Of a DNA stretch of 64,000 nt, positions 11,541-30,889 are shown piece by piece. The stretch's first letter is position 1. Each line of letters starts with the position of its first letter. Both the position numbers and the translations under genes were made by a program. The notes below the pieces were generated by a model. It did not search any database, was not told the origin of the DNA, and saw only the letters and a program-made list of their open reading frames with translations. Source of the DNA: Chrysoperla carnea (taxonomy: Eukaryota > Arthropoda > Insecta > Neuroptera > Chrysopidae); assembly GCF_905475395.1 (NCBI RefSeq), contig NC_058337.1:115190368-115254367 (forward strand). The letters run 5' to 3'.

Positions 11541-14500
11541 ATTAGCCATGAAAACTTTTCTGCATCATAGGCGTGTTCATCCATCAATAAAATTTTGAAT
11601 GAAGGTCGAGCTTACACCGTTTCTTAGACTAATGTAAATTTCAAAAAGCTATCAAATGAGAAAAAAATGGTGTTATTTCCTTTTTTGTTTTGAATGCTTG
11701 AAAGGAATGTGAGCAAGTTAATATTATTATTCTTTTTAATGAGCAAAAGAAAAAAAAACAAATATTTTAATTTTTACAAATACATTTTATGATTACTATA
11801 TAATTTAAGGCCTACAAATATATATATACTTTATATATAAACTTTTAATCACAAGACATAAGGGAGTTATCATAATGATTCCGTTAAAAAAACCGATAGG
11901 CATTTGAACGTTATTAAAGTCAAACATACTTAACGTTGAAGGTCCATCTCTTATATTATGTGTAAATTACAATGTTTTTAACGAAATCATTACGACGAAT
12001 ATCCTATTGTTGATTTGTTAAAACATAATTAAATGGAGCGCGAATTTTTTTATTTATTTTGTTAATTAATATTTTGGAGGTAGGTAGCACCAGCCTATTA
12101 TTTTAAACTGTCTATGTTATTTTCTTTTTCGAAATTTTTTCCCAAAATTTTCCATTAAGAAGTTTTATCACATAAATAAGAATGACTATATATTAGGAAA
12201 TTATGCTTAAAAAGCAAATTATGCAAAAGATTACGCTTTTTTGTTGTTTTCGAATAACAAAAAAACTTTTTTTTTTTTAAATACAAAAGAAATGCAAGAA
12301 ATTTGTTTGATATACAAAGTATAATTGGACCTTTTTAAGGCACTATCAAATAAACAAATAAATTGGAAATAATAGAATTTTTAATTCCTACTACTTCATT
12401 ATTCATAAACAAAACTAATTTCCTCTTTCTACATTAACTTGAAAATCGTTTGTGAGACGAGTATTGGCTGATGCGTTTTTCGGCACGTATTTGAAAGCAA
12501 GATAGGCGAGAGATTCAACTTTGGTATAAAAAAATCTATTAATTTACTTTGTATATCATTTTGTTTTTTTAAAAAAAAGCTCTATCTAAGTTATTAAAAA
12601 AAAGTACTTGTTTGTTTCAGTTTTTAAGTACAACATTTTAAAAATTGATAATATTATGAAAACTTGTAATGGATGGATAACGATTGATTAAACTCTTAAA
12701 TATTATTTAAATGGTTTAGATACGTAAGCAGTTTTAGTCATTGAAAATTCAATAAAGATTCGAAGTTTGCAAATTCAAGTACTAAAACGACCTTTGTGTC
12801 TATGTTATATTAGAGACACTTTCCTTTTACATTATATCTTAAGATTATTTTTCAAATTCTCTTCAGATTAACTTCTTAAATGATGGGGAAATGTCAGTAA
12901 ATTGAAAATGATGATAATTCAGTAAAATTTTATTGTGTATAAAAATCGGAATTTTTAACTTTAAAAGGCCCGTGGTAAAGCCCTAATTACGATGCCAAAA
13001 TGATCTTAATTTGCCAAACATTCTCTTACAGCTTCTGTACACCTTAATTAAAAATTTTGTGTTCCGGCTAACGTGAAAGGTTAAAGGTAACCAGTTTGAT
13101 CAATAATAAGAGCATAAGAGTGACATAAACATAAAGCGCTCATTGACGATCGAGAGTTTTTAAAAAACCTTAAGGTAGCGTTTATTATTTTGTTTGAATT
13201 TCGTGATTTGGTTCATTAAAAATTCATTTTTGGAAGCACAGTTGATTTATATAAAGATTATTATTTAATCGTATTGAAGCGTTTATGTGTAAAAATTAAA
13301 CTAAAAAACAGCAATTCGAGGATTTTGAATCGAATTTAAGATCAAATTGCTGCAAATATAATTTATAAATCACTTTTCATTTGACTTCTAGTTTCCGAAA
13401 GATTATTTCCAACTTCTGATTTTGGATTTTGGAAAAATGCTAGCGTATACAAGTTGTGACAAAAGAAGCTTACTTCGAAGGTTAATTAATAATTACTGTT
13501 ATTTTTTTGGCAGAATAATATTAATTAATGTCGAGCTTTATATAATTTGTTTTATTTAATTTGTTATAATTTTCAATTTTTTTTTCATTTAACCTTCAAA
13601 GGTCGACTATATACGTTTCTAAAAACAAAAAGTACTGTATTTAATAATTACCACATTTCGCAACTTTAAAACGAATTAGTTTCCGATTTGATTAGCCTTT
13701 ATGGTGTAAGGAATTTACCCTTTTTATTCAATTACGTTTCTAGTCCCAGCAAATTGAACAGGCAAGATAGAAAAAGGAAAGTACTCTATATAAAAGAAAA
13801 TTTTGAATAACCTGTATATATAATCTTACATCACCTTTGTATTAGGGTTCCGTAACTATTACATTTTTAAAACCATTTGTTTGATGGTGATTTCGTGATG
13901 ATTGTCTGTTTGCTTGTAAGTTTTTCTTCTTCTAAAACACTTTTAAATGGATATGTAGTAGATGATTTTGGATAAATTTTAAATAATCGATGTCACCATT
14001 GATGTCATTTGGTACTTAATGATGAACTATTTGCTGGTAATGTGGCAGATCGTTGTTGTGTATTTAAATATGGTTTTAAAGTTGAACGTGTTGATTCCCT
14101 AAATGTTTTAAATTAAAATAAATCTTTACAAGGTTTGGTTTTTTCTTTTTTTAAATTCTTAACTCCTAGGTGACACTAAGCATGCATAAGACAATTACAT
14201 ATTATTTTAATTGGAAGAAATGGTGTGAATACGATAATAGTACTTGGAATTAATAATTTAATTAGCTAAAAATAAAACTGAAAACTACAATAATTGTAGC
14301 ATTCTTAATTTCTTGTTAAATTCAGTTTGCTAAAAACTCTCCATACGCTGTTGATAACATTCGTTATAGACTATAAAATAAAACACACAAAACTGTGTTA
14401 AATGATCAAATTATTGTTTTTGGGTGGCAATTACCCTTAGCCTGGCGTCATTGTTGCCGAGTATCTAATTTCCGATGGTTTTTAAAACCCTAATAACTTG

Positions 14501-14700
14501 CAAACAGAATACGCGCTTTAAACGAAATTGGGGACCAAAACTTGGGAACGGTATGGATTGGTTTTTTTTTTTTTAAAACAATCTTAGAATATCCGTTCAC
14601 ACATACTTACAGTTTTAGTAATTCAAGTAATTAGTCACTTGTTACCTCTACTAGAAAATTCGATTAGTAAAAAAAAAAGAGTGAGACACAACAAACATAA
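11541..14700. other. Intergenic DNA, no gene seen
   Basis: AT-rich, with no exon-like open stretch on either strand. A weak inverted pair around GAAGGTTAA (13478 and 13596) and a GGGTTCCGTAAC segment near 13846 suggest old repeat debris. Confidence 0.5.
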
Positions 14701-16071
14701 AAATTTAATAATTTATTTTAGTAACAATACAAAGTAAATAAGAAAAGCGTGTTAAAATAAAAATATACGTACAATTAGTTAAAATATTACAACAACTCGT
14801 TAATTATGAAGAAAGCTTGATCGAAAAAGATAAAAGATCAGTTCCATGTATAATGATTAAAGATATATTTTTGTCGAACTGAAGTTGGCTAGTTAAAATT
14901 GTTCTAAGAAATTATAAGTTAAGAAACTATAGCTAATCATATATTTCACAGTTTTTAATTATTATTCATTGGGTAATCGTTAAAATACATACGGGAACTA
15001 CTATTAACAAGACGTTTAAGTCACATTTCTTAGCCAAAGTTAAAAAATTTACTAAAAATAAATAATTCTTGACTAAACATGATGCATCTTGTCATTATTT
15101 TACTCCCAAACTACTGATTATAATATTTACTAATTTCGGATTAGGACATAATGAGATAGGCTGCCAGCAGTGTGAAATTAATGATCGCCAATAAGAGTGA
15201 ACAAGATAGAGCTTCATCACAACCAATTTTTGTTTTTCAATCTCGAAATAATGAAGAAGATAGATTTATTGCAAACTGAGTTTATCCTTCTATTGGGTTC
15301 TGTCAAACGCGTTAATGACACCTGCGTTTAAAATATATTATTAGGCCTCTGAATAAAGTGTATCAAAGTATATAATACAAAAATATGCAAATATTTTGAG
15401 CTTAGAAGTTTGATTGTCTAATAAATATTTGCCAAAATAAATTTCAAAAATTATTTGTATTGATTGATTATAAAAATGTAATTTTTAGTCAGTATGGTCA
15501 ATTAAGTCACATATTATGGTTAGTAAATATTTAATCTGTGAATATTAGATATTGCGCTTATATTTAAAATGCAAACTATTCCTTAAATCTATGGTTATTT
15601 TAAGGCTCCATTCATTGTTCCAAAAATAACAATTTAATCGATGTTGATGGAACTGAACTTTAATTAAAACCGCAAAATCAACGATTTATTGTTTTTAGAA
15701 ATAAAAGTTATTAAAACATGATTAAAATTTAAGAAGGAAACTTTTATTTAGATTTTTCTAATTAAAGGCAATTTTAACATTGTATTATAGAACTTTATAA
15801 ACAGTTAAGTGGAAAAACCTGTTTAAATCAAGTTTCCCTCTTAAAACTCAAAGCATTTAACATATTATTTTAAAAAAATGAGCTTTTTCTATTAGTTTTA
15901 AATAACAGATTTGCAAATTTTCTTTTGGGTATAATATATCTACAGGAAGAAAAAGTGGGAAAACATATTATTAATATTTAATGGAAGAAGAAAGTACTAT
16001 CGACAGAAAAATAAAATAATTAGTAAACAAAAATAATAAATAATTAAAGTAACATTTAATTAATATAAAAC
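14701..16071 (-). other. Probable 3' region of ROCK
   Basis: Downstream of the last firmly recognised ROCK exon on the minus strand. A candidate terminal coding exon starts at 14878 (acceptor TTCAG), would complete the split AG codon and add seven residues before a TAA at 14857-14859. An AATAAA-type signal on the minus strand lies near 14712. None of this is proven; the stretch may also be 3' UTR or intergenic. Confidence 0.3.
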
Positions 16072-22060
<5,989 letters not shown>

Positions 22061-23960
22061 GATGGTAAATTTTAAATGCGAGATAAATTTATAGAAAATT
22101 TCACTTTAAATCATATTTGAAACGATTGTCATTAAGGTGGGTCAGATGTCTTCCAACCTACTCATCTAATACAACTTTTACTCTTAGACAAGATTTACAC
22201 GATTGCATTTTTATTGAAAAATCATTAATTTAATTGATTTAATTAAACACTACATATAAATAATTATTATTATTTATTAAAATTAATTTATTTGATTTAT
22301 TCAAATGTCATAACTTTTTATTATCACCGTATCCCCAAAAAAAACTTCTCTTTTAATTCTTCATTTTCACAGCAAAAATGACTACTTGCAAAATAACTTT
22401 TAACTCGTGTAAGAATAAAAACGATCAACTTTTTAATACATTTTTTTTTACAAACGCAACTAAACAATAACTCAAACGATAATTATTAAATATGAGAATT
22501 TGTTACATAATATGATAGATTTTTATATAAAAAATTTTTTTAATAAAAATAAAAACATTAATAATTTGACTGCTAAAACTTCCTAATAACATGATACACA
22601 CAACAGGGTACAATAGTTCTTATACGTGACAGTAGATGGCTACACTAACCTAACTGACATTATAGAATAATAACTAATTTGTTACAAAATTTAAAAAAAA
22701 ATGTTCTAATTTTTTAATTAATTTTGAAGAAAAAAATAAAATAAAATGTTTTTTGATTATTTATTCTTGCTATGCGTACGTAAAATAGGGGGTTTTATCT
22801 TCAAAAATTTAAAAATTTGAATTGTTCAAAACAAAAAACAATTGAATGTATGAATATGGCTGAAAAAAAAAAAACAAAAGAAAATTATTTAAAACAAAAG
22901 TTTTTGAGAATAAAAATTCTTTACTTTTTCATAATAATCAGAAATTGTAAAAGGACTATCGATCACTAAAAATGTTTATCGATATTTGATGTTTGCTGAT
23001 TCAGTGAATACAAAAATTGATTCCAAAATATTTAAGCGACCGTAAGGGACTTTTTTAATTGTAGTGCATAATTTCTTTTTGGTTCCAATAGATATCTAGT
23101 CTAAAGATTAGTTAAAAAAGTACAATCATTTTTAAGACCAACTGTTTCCCTTCATTAAAATACTTAAATTACATTTAATTTTAGTATTTTTTTCTTCCCT
23201 GAATAACAGAGAAAAAATATGCCTAGGATTTTCCAGCGTAATTTGTTTTTCATTTTTCCGCTAGTAAATTTATTTTGTGACTAAGATTAATATTCAAATT
23301 ACTTTACAATTAAAAAATGCTATTATACAATGTCATAACAAGAATTTAAAATCGATTGGGAAGTTTGTTTCATTTTTGAATAATTAAAGTTTAAAATAAA
23401 ATGTCTGATTTCCGTGGAATGTAATAGATAATTTATTCTGTGTCTTATGTAAATTAATTGATACAAAGTTCAAATTAATCATAAAACAATAAAAATAATT
23501 GTTTTATAAAATTCAATATTTGCCTATCATCGTCACAATTCAAAGAAACCAACTTTATTTAGTAACATTTATTAGTGCACAGTAACTTTGACAGATGGCA
23601 TCAACATACACTTGATTATTTTAAAAAATAACGCATAATTATGTACAAAGTATGAACCGGGTGGTTAGGCCGCTAGTGCACCCCATCTTAATCTAAAACA
23701 TGCTGTTCAATGTCGAAATTGGAATTTATTCTAAGTTAATCAAGTATCGATTTAACATATTTTCAACTTCAGGTTCCAAAAGGAAGTGGAAAGACTGTCT
23801 GTACTCTCTGTTTATTTAAACTCTTTTTGGTAACTGGTAGGAGACAGAGTCACTTTAAACTAGAAAATTGTTTCTTAAAGTAACAAAAAACTTTTGTAGG
23901 AAACATGTTGCCGAATAATGAATACATTTGACAGAAATTGATCACACAAAATTACGTTTC
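22061..23960. other. ROCK upstream region
   Basis: Non-coding AT-rich DNA just upstream of the ROCK ATG. It should contain the 5' UTR and promoter, but no core promoter motif is clear enough to place. No coding exon is seen. Confidence 0.45.
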
Positions 23961-23964
23961 GTTC

Positions 23965-24110
23965 ATACCGAAAATCAATTGGGTCTTGGATCCGTAGGAC
24001 TCATCTTGTAAACCGTTAGAGATAGAATACAAGTTTAAATGTAAAAAATTTTCCTTATAAAAAAATAAACAACATTTATTTGAATCTTTTTTTCGAAAAT
24101 GTCACTGACA
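23965..24110 (-). repeat. Repeat family R, partial minus copy
   Basis: Contains CAATTGGGTCTTGG, TAAACCGTTAGAGATAGAA and the TAAATGTAAAAAATTTTCCTTATA block, which match the reverse complement of 62870-62990. It is a decayed fragment of the long interspersed family best preserved at 62430-63270. Confidence 0.7.
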
Positions 24111-24216
24111 CTGTCAAATTAAGGTTGATCAGATATTGTAATACAATTTGCAGTACACTTAAAGTTTTTTTAAACAGAAATTAAAAATTTTAATCTGTAA
24201 ACCATAAACTTATATT

Positions 24217-24293
24217 ATGTCCATCCATACATAAAAATTATATCAATAAAGCAGTGTATCGCTAGCATGGAAACGCCTGAAATAAAACTCATG
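24217..24293. repeat. Dispersed repeat shared with 41940-42001
   Basis: ATGTCCATYCATA, the AGTGT block, CATGGAAA and GAAATAAAAC(T/C)CATG occur in the same order here and at 41940-42001. This is an interspersed repeat fragment of unknown class. Confidence 0.65.
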
Positions 24294-24329
24294 AAAATTT
24301 TTTCTCAATAAATTCAATAAATTGACACT

Positions 24330-24565
24330 CGTTAATTTGAAATTTTTTTCTGGTCTCTTGAAAACTACTCGATAAATTGAATAAAATCAATATTAATTAG
24401 CCCCTTCGGTAATTAGAAGTTGAGTGAATTGTATCTCGCCCTCTAACATGCAATAATTTGAATTCCGGGTTTCCCTACTCTCTTTAATTTGAGATAATGA
24501 ATGAGGTAAACTTTTGTTACTTTAAACTCTTGGTAATTTGAAATTTTTTTCTGGTCCCTTGAGTG
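24330..24565. repeat. Diverged direct repeat, 200-bp spacing
   Basis: TAATTTGAAATTTTTTTCTG followed by GTCYCTTGA occurs near 24333 and again near 24534. The surrounding DNA is AT-rich satellite-like sequence. Confidence 0.5.
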
Positions 24566-25043
24566 TCAAATCATCGAGAGTCGAAAAAACATTATTTTTA
24601 GAAACATGCTTGGTATATTTACAAAAAAATATATATATACACCCAAGAAATGTGTTTGGTCACTATCCTCGTGGTTGCATGTTTAAAAATAACCTGCACC
24701 AGCCACCTTAATGAAAATTTTTATAACTTGTCATGTGCCAATTTTACGCTTTATTACGCATTTTAACGATTATGGAGTGAATAACATATTTTTTTTTTTT
24801 TTAAATTCTAAGAATAGTAATATTTTGTTAATTTTTGGCCTCTGCTCAAAAATTAAATTCATTTATTGTTTTCATTTACTACATATTCTGCAAATTGTGA
24901 ACATATGTTTGAAAATTTATTTTTAAATAAAATAAATGTGCGAAAAATTTTTGATAATGGGAAATTGTTTTGTGACCAATATAATAAAATTGAAGTTACT
25001 GAAACATATTGTTGATAAAGTATATGAAAGCAAGTTGTGTTAA

Positions 25044-25346
25044 ATTGGGTGCGTTTAGCAGAAAAAAGCGCTAGGAAGCGCTTGTAAGCAAAATGGCGAT
25101 TGTTAAGCGATAAGCGCTGTCAAATATGTCAAATATCATTATTGTTTATTTTAATATTACTTGAAACTAATTGCACAAAACAACTTATGAACTCTACTTC
25201 AAAACAAACAAAATAAATAAGCAAAATGGCGGATTGTATCAGCGCAACTGAAGTTAGCAAACATGTCCTGGCCGAAAACTGTACAGTTTGTTTTTCAGCG
25301 CTAGTAAGCACTATCAAGCGCTTTTTTCTGCCAAACGCACCCATTG
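25044..25346. mobile_element. 303-bp MITE with TTAA target duplication
   Basis: TTAA at 25040-25043 and 25347-25350 flank an element with inverted ends: GGGTGCGTTTAGCAGAAAAA at left, and the reverse complement at right differing by one base (GGGTGCGTTTGGCAGAAAAA). GCGCT/AGCGC motifs recur inside both arms. TTAA duplications point to piggyBac or Kolobok mobilisation. There is no transposase. Confidence 0.7.
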
Positions 25347-25469
25347 TTAAATATGACTTTAAGTCGCCATACAAATAACTTTCTGATTTTAGTTCAGAAG
25401 AAAAATGTTGATATTTTTTCATTTTTGCAAGTTGCGTGGCAATTTTCGAGATATAAGTATTTAAAAAAA

Positions 25470-26600
25470 ATGCGGATTTTCGGCGAAAACTCGTTATTGA
25501 CGAAAATAAAGATTATTTTGTGGTTCCGGTCAAAAAGGACCTCGTACAAATTATATGTAATCAGCATTTCGATCAAACTTTTTCAAATTTTGGCAAATGA
25601 TAGTTTAAGTCATTCTAAAGAAAAGTTTCCATGGTCACAAGTCATGAAAATGACAGGATTTCATGTTATAGCTAAATTAAAGTTGGAAAATGTGCTTATT
25701 GTTATAATATATGCCTATGTGTGTATAGGCAAATACATATACAGATATGTATAACTACATGCATACATGTGTTTTTTAATGTAAGGGTGTTGTTTTTTAA
25801 TTCTTGTTTTTTGAAGAATAAAAGTGTTAAATGTTCAGTGGATCGATCAATAATATGAATTGTTAAGATCAATATTTTCAGCTACAGTGCACTGATATAT
25901 GTATACGTACATGATTTTTGACAGTTAAATTACAATAATTTTTTTATATAAATGAGTACATTTTCAATTTTAATTTAGCGATAACTTGAAATCCTGCCGT
26001 TTTCATGACTTGAGACCATGGGAACTTTTATTCAGAATGACTTAATTAAACAATCATTCCCGAAAATTTGAAAAATTTTGACCGAAATGTAGATTAAATA
26101 AAATTTGTGTGAGGCCCATTAATTTCATATTATATTTTGGACAGTTTTAAGTTTTTTTTTACTCGCGACAATTTTTATCAAACCTCACCGTTTTCGATGA
26201 GTTTAAAAAAAAAATTAAGTACAAATTTTTGCCGAAAATTCGTTTTTGACGACAATAAACCTATATGACTTCTTATTTTGGACCATTCTTAACACTTTTT
26301 GACTTTTGAAATTTTTTACCTAATCTCATCGTTTTCAATATGTGAGAGCTTGAAAAATTAAAACGGGTTTTTGCCGAAAATTTGTTATCAACGTTAAATA
26401 AAGATTATTTTGTGATTCTGTGAAAACGGCGAGGTAAGATAAAAAATGTCAAAAAATGCTTAGCATGGTCCGAAATAAAAAGTGATATGGTTTTCACATC
26501 AAATTTTTGACCAATACCACAAAATAATCTTTTTTTCGCCAATAGAGAATTTTCAGCAAAAACTTGTACTTGTACAAAAACTTGTAGATTTGGTATAAAT
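25470..26600. repeat. Locally dispersed repeat, four copies
   Basis: A block built from GCCGAAAATTCGTTATTGAC and AATAAAGATTATTTTGTGG appears near 25476, 26228 and 26370 in plus orientation, and near 26523 in minus orientation. The last two form a foldback. It is non-coding. Confidence 0.55.
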
Positions 26601-27770
26601 TGTCACAAGCCAAAAATTACTTTGAATCGCCAAAAAAATAAAATTCATCAAAACTTATTTTAGCATTATAAAAGTCTCGAAACGTAAAAATATCATTTAA
26701 TTCTTGATTTCATTTATTTCAGGATTGAAACAATGACTTTTTATCAGAAAATATTTTTAGATATAAATTATTTGGGGTATAAGACCTACTTTTTTAAATC
26801 GAAAAATGTTCGCCCATCAAAAATGGGAAAAAGGAGGATTGTTTGAGAATAAGGGCTGTTGTTTTACGTTCTTTAACTCAAATTTATTTTTCAGCGACCT
26901 GAGTTGTCATCATCATTAACGCATATTCGCGTGTGATTGTTTTGATCTGGTCAAGTTGGTGACGACAGTCAGCATGAATTCTGTCTCAAATTAAAAAAAA
27001 AATCGAAATATCTTACTTTGGGTTAATAATCAATGACTCATGAATTGAAAAAGACTCTAACAGCTGAAAAAAGAATGATTTGAGTTAAGGAATGTATTGC
27101 AATAAATTGCGAACTTCTTGGCTCAATCAAAAAATACTTGGCTATTACTCCCCCTCCCCTTTTCAAGCTATAATTGATGACTGATTAATGAAACGCACGT
27201 TATTTCTAACGCATATTAGTAAAAATGGTCATATGAACAGCACATTAATTGCGAATATAGTTTTACATTGAATTATAGAAATCCTACGGGATTTCTTGCT
27301 TAATTTGTAAGAAGAGACAAATCACGCGGAAGTTCTTGACCTGCTAAAACTTGCTAATGAATTAATGGTAAAAAAAAAAAAAAGAATTGTTGGTATCAGA
27401 CGACCTCAAAATATACAGATCGGATAAAAATTGAAAATAGATTATGAACCCCGAAAATTTAATTTTGATAAAACATGTTCTAACAAAACTCTGTCTGAAT
27501 ACAGACATAAAAAAAAAAACTCCTTTCCTCTTGATAAATATACAAGGGGTTGAAATAAACTTGATTAAAGTCAATTGTTTATCTCCACTCGTTTACTAAT
27601 AAAACAAATGAATAAATTGAAAGAAACAAATGAAAATCGTCCACATAACAAACGTATAATATACAGCACATACATACTACATATGCAGAGGAAAAACAAT
27701 TGAATAAGATGTTACTAGGATAACATTTGTGATACAACTGAAAACTTGCGATAACATGATGATGTATCAT
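26601..27770. other. Non-coding DNA, nothing recognised
   Basis: AT-rich, with no exon-like stretch and no defined repeat boundaries. Confidence 0.45.
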
Positions 27771-27779
27771 AGCATATAG

Positions 27780-27905
27780 CAAAAGCAGAGAAAGGCGGCA
27801 GTGACGTCGCGGCGCTAGCATCGCCGGGCAACGAGTAACAGGGCGTCCTTGCAGCCCCACAGTCTGCAGGAGTCTGTGAATGTGCTCGGTTCCGGCATAC
27901 ACCAA
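27780..27905. promoter_or_regulatory. GC-rich, CpG-rich patch, possible promoter
   Basis: In a background well above 65% A+T, about 110 bp carry some 11 CpG dinucleotides, with a TGACGTCG near-CRE site. Base composition this unlike its neighbours suggests a promoter, an exon or a foreign insert. A reading frame crosses it on the minus strand, but it does not resemble a known protein. Confidence 0.3.
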
Positions 27906-28339
27906 CAATATATTGCCAAAATTCAAATGAGAAAAATATGTATGTTCAGTTGGTACACGTTTATGATGGTTAACTGTATTGTAATATAGAGAACATATAA
28001 CGTTGTTATAATGTGTGTGATAGAGAGACAACTACATATTATGTACAGTTTGTTATATTGAACATGGTTTTTTAAAAAAGATACTGGCTATTTTTTTTTT
28101 CAATATTAAATATTTTTCATATCTTTTTAATTTTTTTTCTCTTTTAGATGAAATTGAAAAAAATTTTCATTTTTTGTTATAAAAAATTAATACAAAAATA
28201 ATTTGTGATGAATTGTGATTTTAAATAATAAATAAAAAAGTGATTTTTTAGTTTTGTTAAGTGAATTTTCTGTTAAATTTTTTTTTTTGTATTGTTGAAA
28301 GAGCATTATGTATGTATATAGCTTTCATTATAATTGTTG

Positions 28340-28457
28340 TGCCCAGGACGAACGAAACTCTACATCAACGGCTGGAGATTTTAGCTTGTAATAGATGCTA
28401 TGCTACAACCTAGAGCAGCGCGTGTTAACTACCTAAAGAACCCGTATTATTGAACAG
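28340..28457 (+). other. Candidate untranslated first exon
   Basis: About 120 bp of more balanced composition ends in GAACAG|GTAATG, a plausible splice donor, some 450 bp after the CpG-rich patch. It has no long reading frame. It could be the 5' UTR exon of a gene whose coding part lies beyond the window. This is an inference only. Confidence 0.22.
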
Positions 28458-28894
28458 GTAATGAAAAACTCACACAGGTGTACTAATTTTTTTTGCAAAA
28501 AATTATTATTATTTTTTATATAATTCATATAAAAATGTTTTTCTTCATAATTCAATTATTTGGGAAATCGTATGAATGTTTATTAAATGTTTTTAATAAT
28601 ATTTTTGGTATTGATGAAGCTGTAGAAATTTTTTCTAAAGACTTTCTTAATTATTTTTCGTGATAATTAACTTGCGTGAAAAATACCTTTGAAAAATTTC
28701 CCATGTATAGAGTAAAATTCAAAATGGTGCAGAATCTGTGTGTGTACGGGCTTGATATCGTTTATACAGTAATTTCACTTCGGAAATTTTCGTTTACAAT
28801 TTTCATTTTTTGATATACTTGTGAGGGAAAAACCAGAAATTTTAGTTAGTATTTTTATAAAATGACAAGGTAATTAAAACTCTAACAATAATTA

Positions 28895-29090
28895 GAAACT
28901 CGTTTGCGCTTGTTTAAGCTTAATTACGTTATAATATTTTTGAAATATGTGTACAAAAATGAACTGAAAGTTCGTTTGTAACTATTTCAGCTTAATTACG
29001 TTATAATATTTCCGATACTTATGTACAATAGGATATAATAGGTCCGCTTATGACTGTTACAGCTTAATTACGATATAATTTCGATAGAGA
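28895..29090. repeat. 72-bp imperfect tandem repeat, three copies
   Basis: AGCTTAATTACG begins at 28917, 28989 and 29061, exactly 72 bp apart each time, and is followed each time by a TATAAT-containing tract. The intervening sequence is more diverged. Confidence 0.75.
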
Positions 29091-29889
29091 AACTTTATTC
29101 GACCTTGTTTAGCTCAATTTTTGAGCTTAAATTTTTAAGACAAGAATTTCAATAATGAATTTTAATAAAAAAATTGTTTTTAATATTTTGTTGTTGCATT
29201 TTTAGCCATTAAAATATTTTATGGCAATTGCAGGTTCTGCTCGTTTTAATCTTTTAATAATACCTACTACTTTATTTATTTCAATTTTTGAGCTTCAGTG
29301 TTTCCATTCTGTATCCTGTAATAATTTTATTTTATGACAATGGTGGCTTTTGCTTACTGTAATCTTTCAATAAAGTTTTCTAAAATCAATTGAAATGCGA
29401 AATAATAGCTGCGTTTTGGCCGCTAGAGCACTTATGAAATAAACTGAGCGATCTCTAGACATTTAACGCCCCATATATCGAAAAGATATTTTTTTCTCAA
29501 AGAAAAAGAAAACAAACAAAAAAATAATTGAGGGATATTGTGCTCAATTTCTTGCACCATATCGTTATTAAAAAAAATAGCTTTCTATGAAAAGTTACTG
29601 ATGATTTTAATTATAGAGGGAATCGGGTTACTTTACTTACAGATTTTCATTGCGGCATTTTTTTTTACAGTTTTCATGAGGGTAAATGTTAATTTTTATT
29701 TTTCATACTTTTTTATGACTATAGACACTTCCAGTAAATCCTATGTACCAAAAACACGTCAAATATTTACATTTAAAAGTGTTTTGCAATAAATATACTC
29801 GCTTAAAAAAATTGTGACATTAAAACACTTCAGAATCGTGCGCCATGAATCATGACGTCATCTGTTATGACAATCCATAGTATACCAAA

Positions 29890-30237
29890 GAGTTTATATA
29901 ACTAGAGAACGCCAAGGCCCAAAATGATGAATGAACGAGAAGAATGCCAGTGAGTTCCCCCGTGTCCTTGTCTAATCTATATGTCATTGGCTACATATTG
30001 TTGACATTATTGCTATTAAGTAAATTGTTAAAAAATGATTTATTGAATATTATTTAATACATTAAGAGTTATTCAAAAAGTAGAAACGTCAAAAGAAACC
30101 TTATTTACATAACAAACACATCATATGACTATGGCAGGGACACAGGTGAACTCACTGGTAGTCGTCTCTCTCATTCATCATATCACATCCACTTACAGGC
30201 AAGCAGATCCTTCGCGTTCTCGTATGTATATAAACTC
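29890..30237. mobile_element. 348-bp inverted-repeat element (MITE)
   Basis: The ends match as inverted repeats: GAGTTTATATA then GAGAACGC.AAGG at left, and the reverse complement at the right end. A second inner pair, CCAGTGAGTTC with TGTCC, sits at about 29949-29985 and 30124-30165. The centre is AT-rich with no coding capacity. A clear target duplication was not identified. Confidence 0.6.
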
Positions 30238-30889
30238 GTTGGATCCAAAACCATTCATAAAAGAAGTTTATATTACCTTACAAAAATTTGAACTTTAACA
30301 TTAAATTTTTAATTAAACTAAACGATTAAAAAACGGTTTCGATAGCTTAGACGACATTTTTTGGACTTTAAACAACTTATAAGACATAAAAAACGGGAAG
30401 AAAAATTGTCTATTGAAATATCTTATACTTTTATGGTTTTTTGCTTCTTGTAAAATTTTCAATTCAAAATTACAAAGATTTTAAACCTTTTCTTTTATTA
30501 AAAACATTTGAAGTGTGAAATAATGTCAAAATTATTTAAAGAAGGTATATTGTTTTATATAAAAAGTATCTAATTATTTCAAGTATACGGGTACTTTAAT
30601 ACCATTGCGACAAAAATGTTTTTCAGAAGTTTTTCATGAAGGGTATATATATAGAGATAAAGAGTTATACTTGTTTTTCCTTATCATAATATACAACAAT
30701 AATATATTAAATTGGTTTTATTTTCACATTAGGGGTGCCATCTAGAATCATAAACTGTTGTGTTTTGTACATAGCATAACAATATAAGTATTATTATTTA
30801 CTAATAGAGGACGCAATAAATAATTATAAACACCGTGTACTGGTGTTTTTAAATTTTCCGATGGAATATTATTGTTTTCATATCGAAAA

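Noticed and set aside
25344..25754. 136-codon plus-strand frame
   Set aside because: It starts at the edge of a MITE and runs through a locally repeated non-coding block, with Ile/Lys/Phe-rich noise composition.
27579..28031. 150-codon frame on the minus strand through the CpG-rich patch
   Set aside because: Composition is not protein-like outside the patch, it has no recognisable domain, and it is rich in Tyr, His and Cys as expected of translated AT-rich noise.
28917..29090. CRISPR-like array
   Set aside because: The 72-bp units are imperfect, with diverged interiors and only three copies, in a eukaryotic genome; it is a minisatellite.
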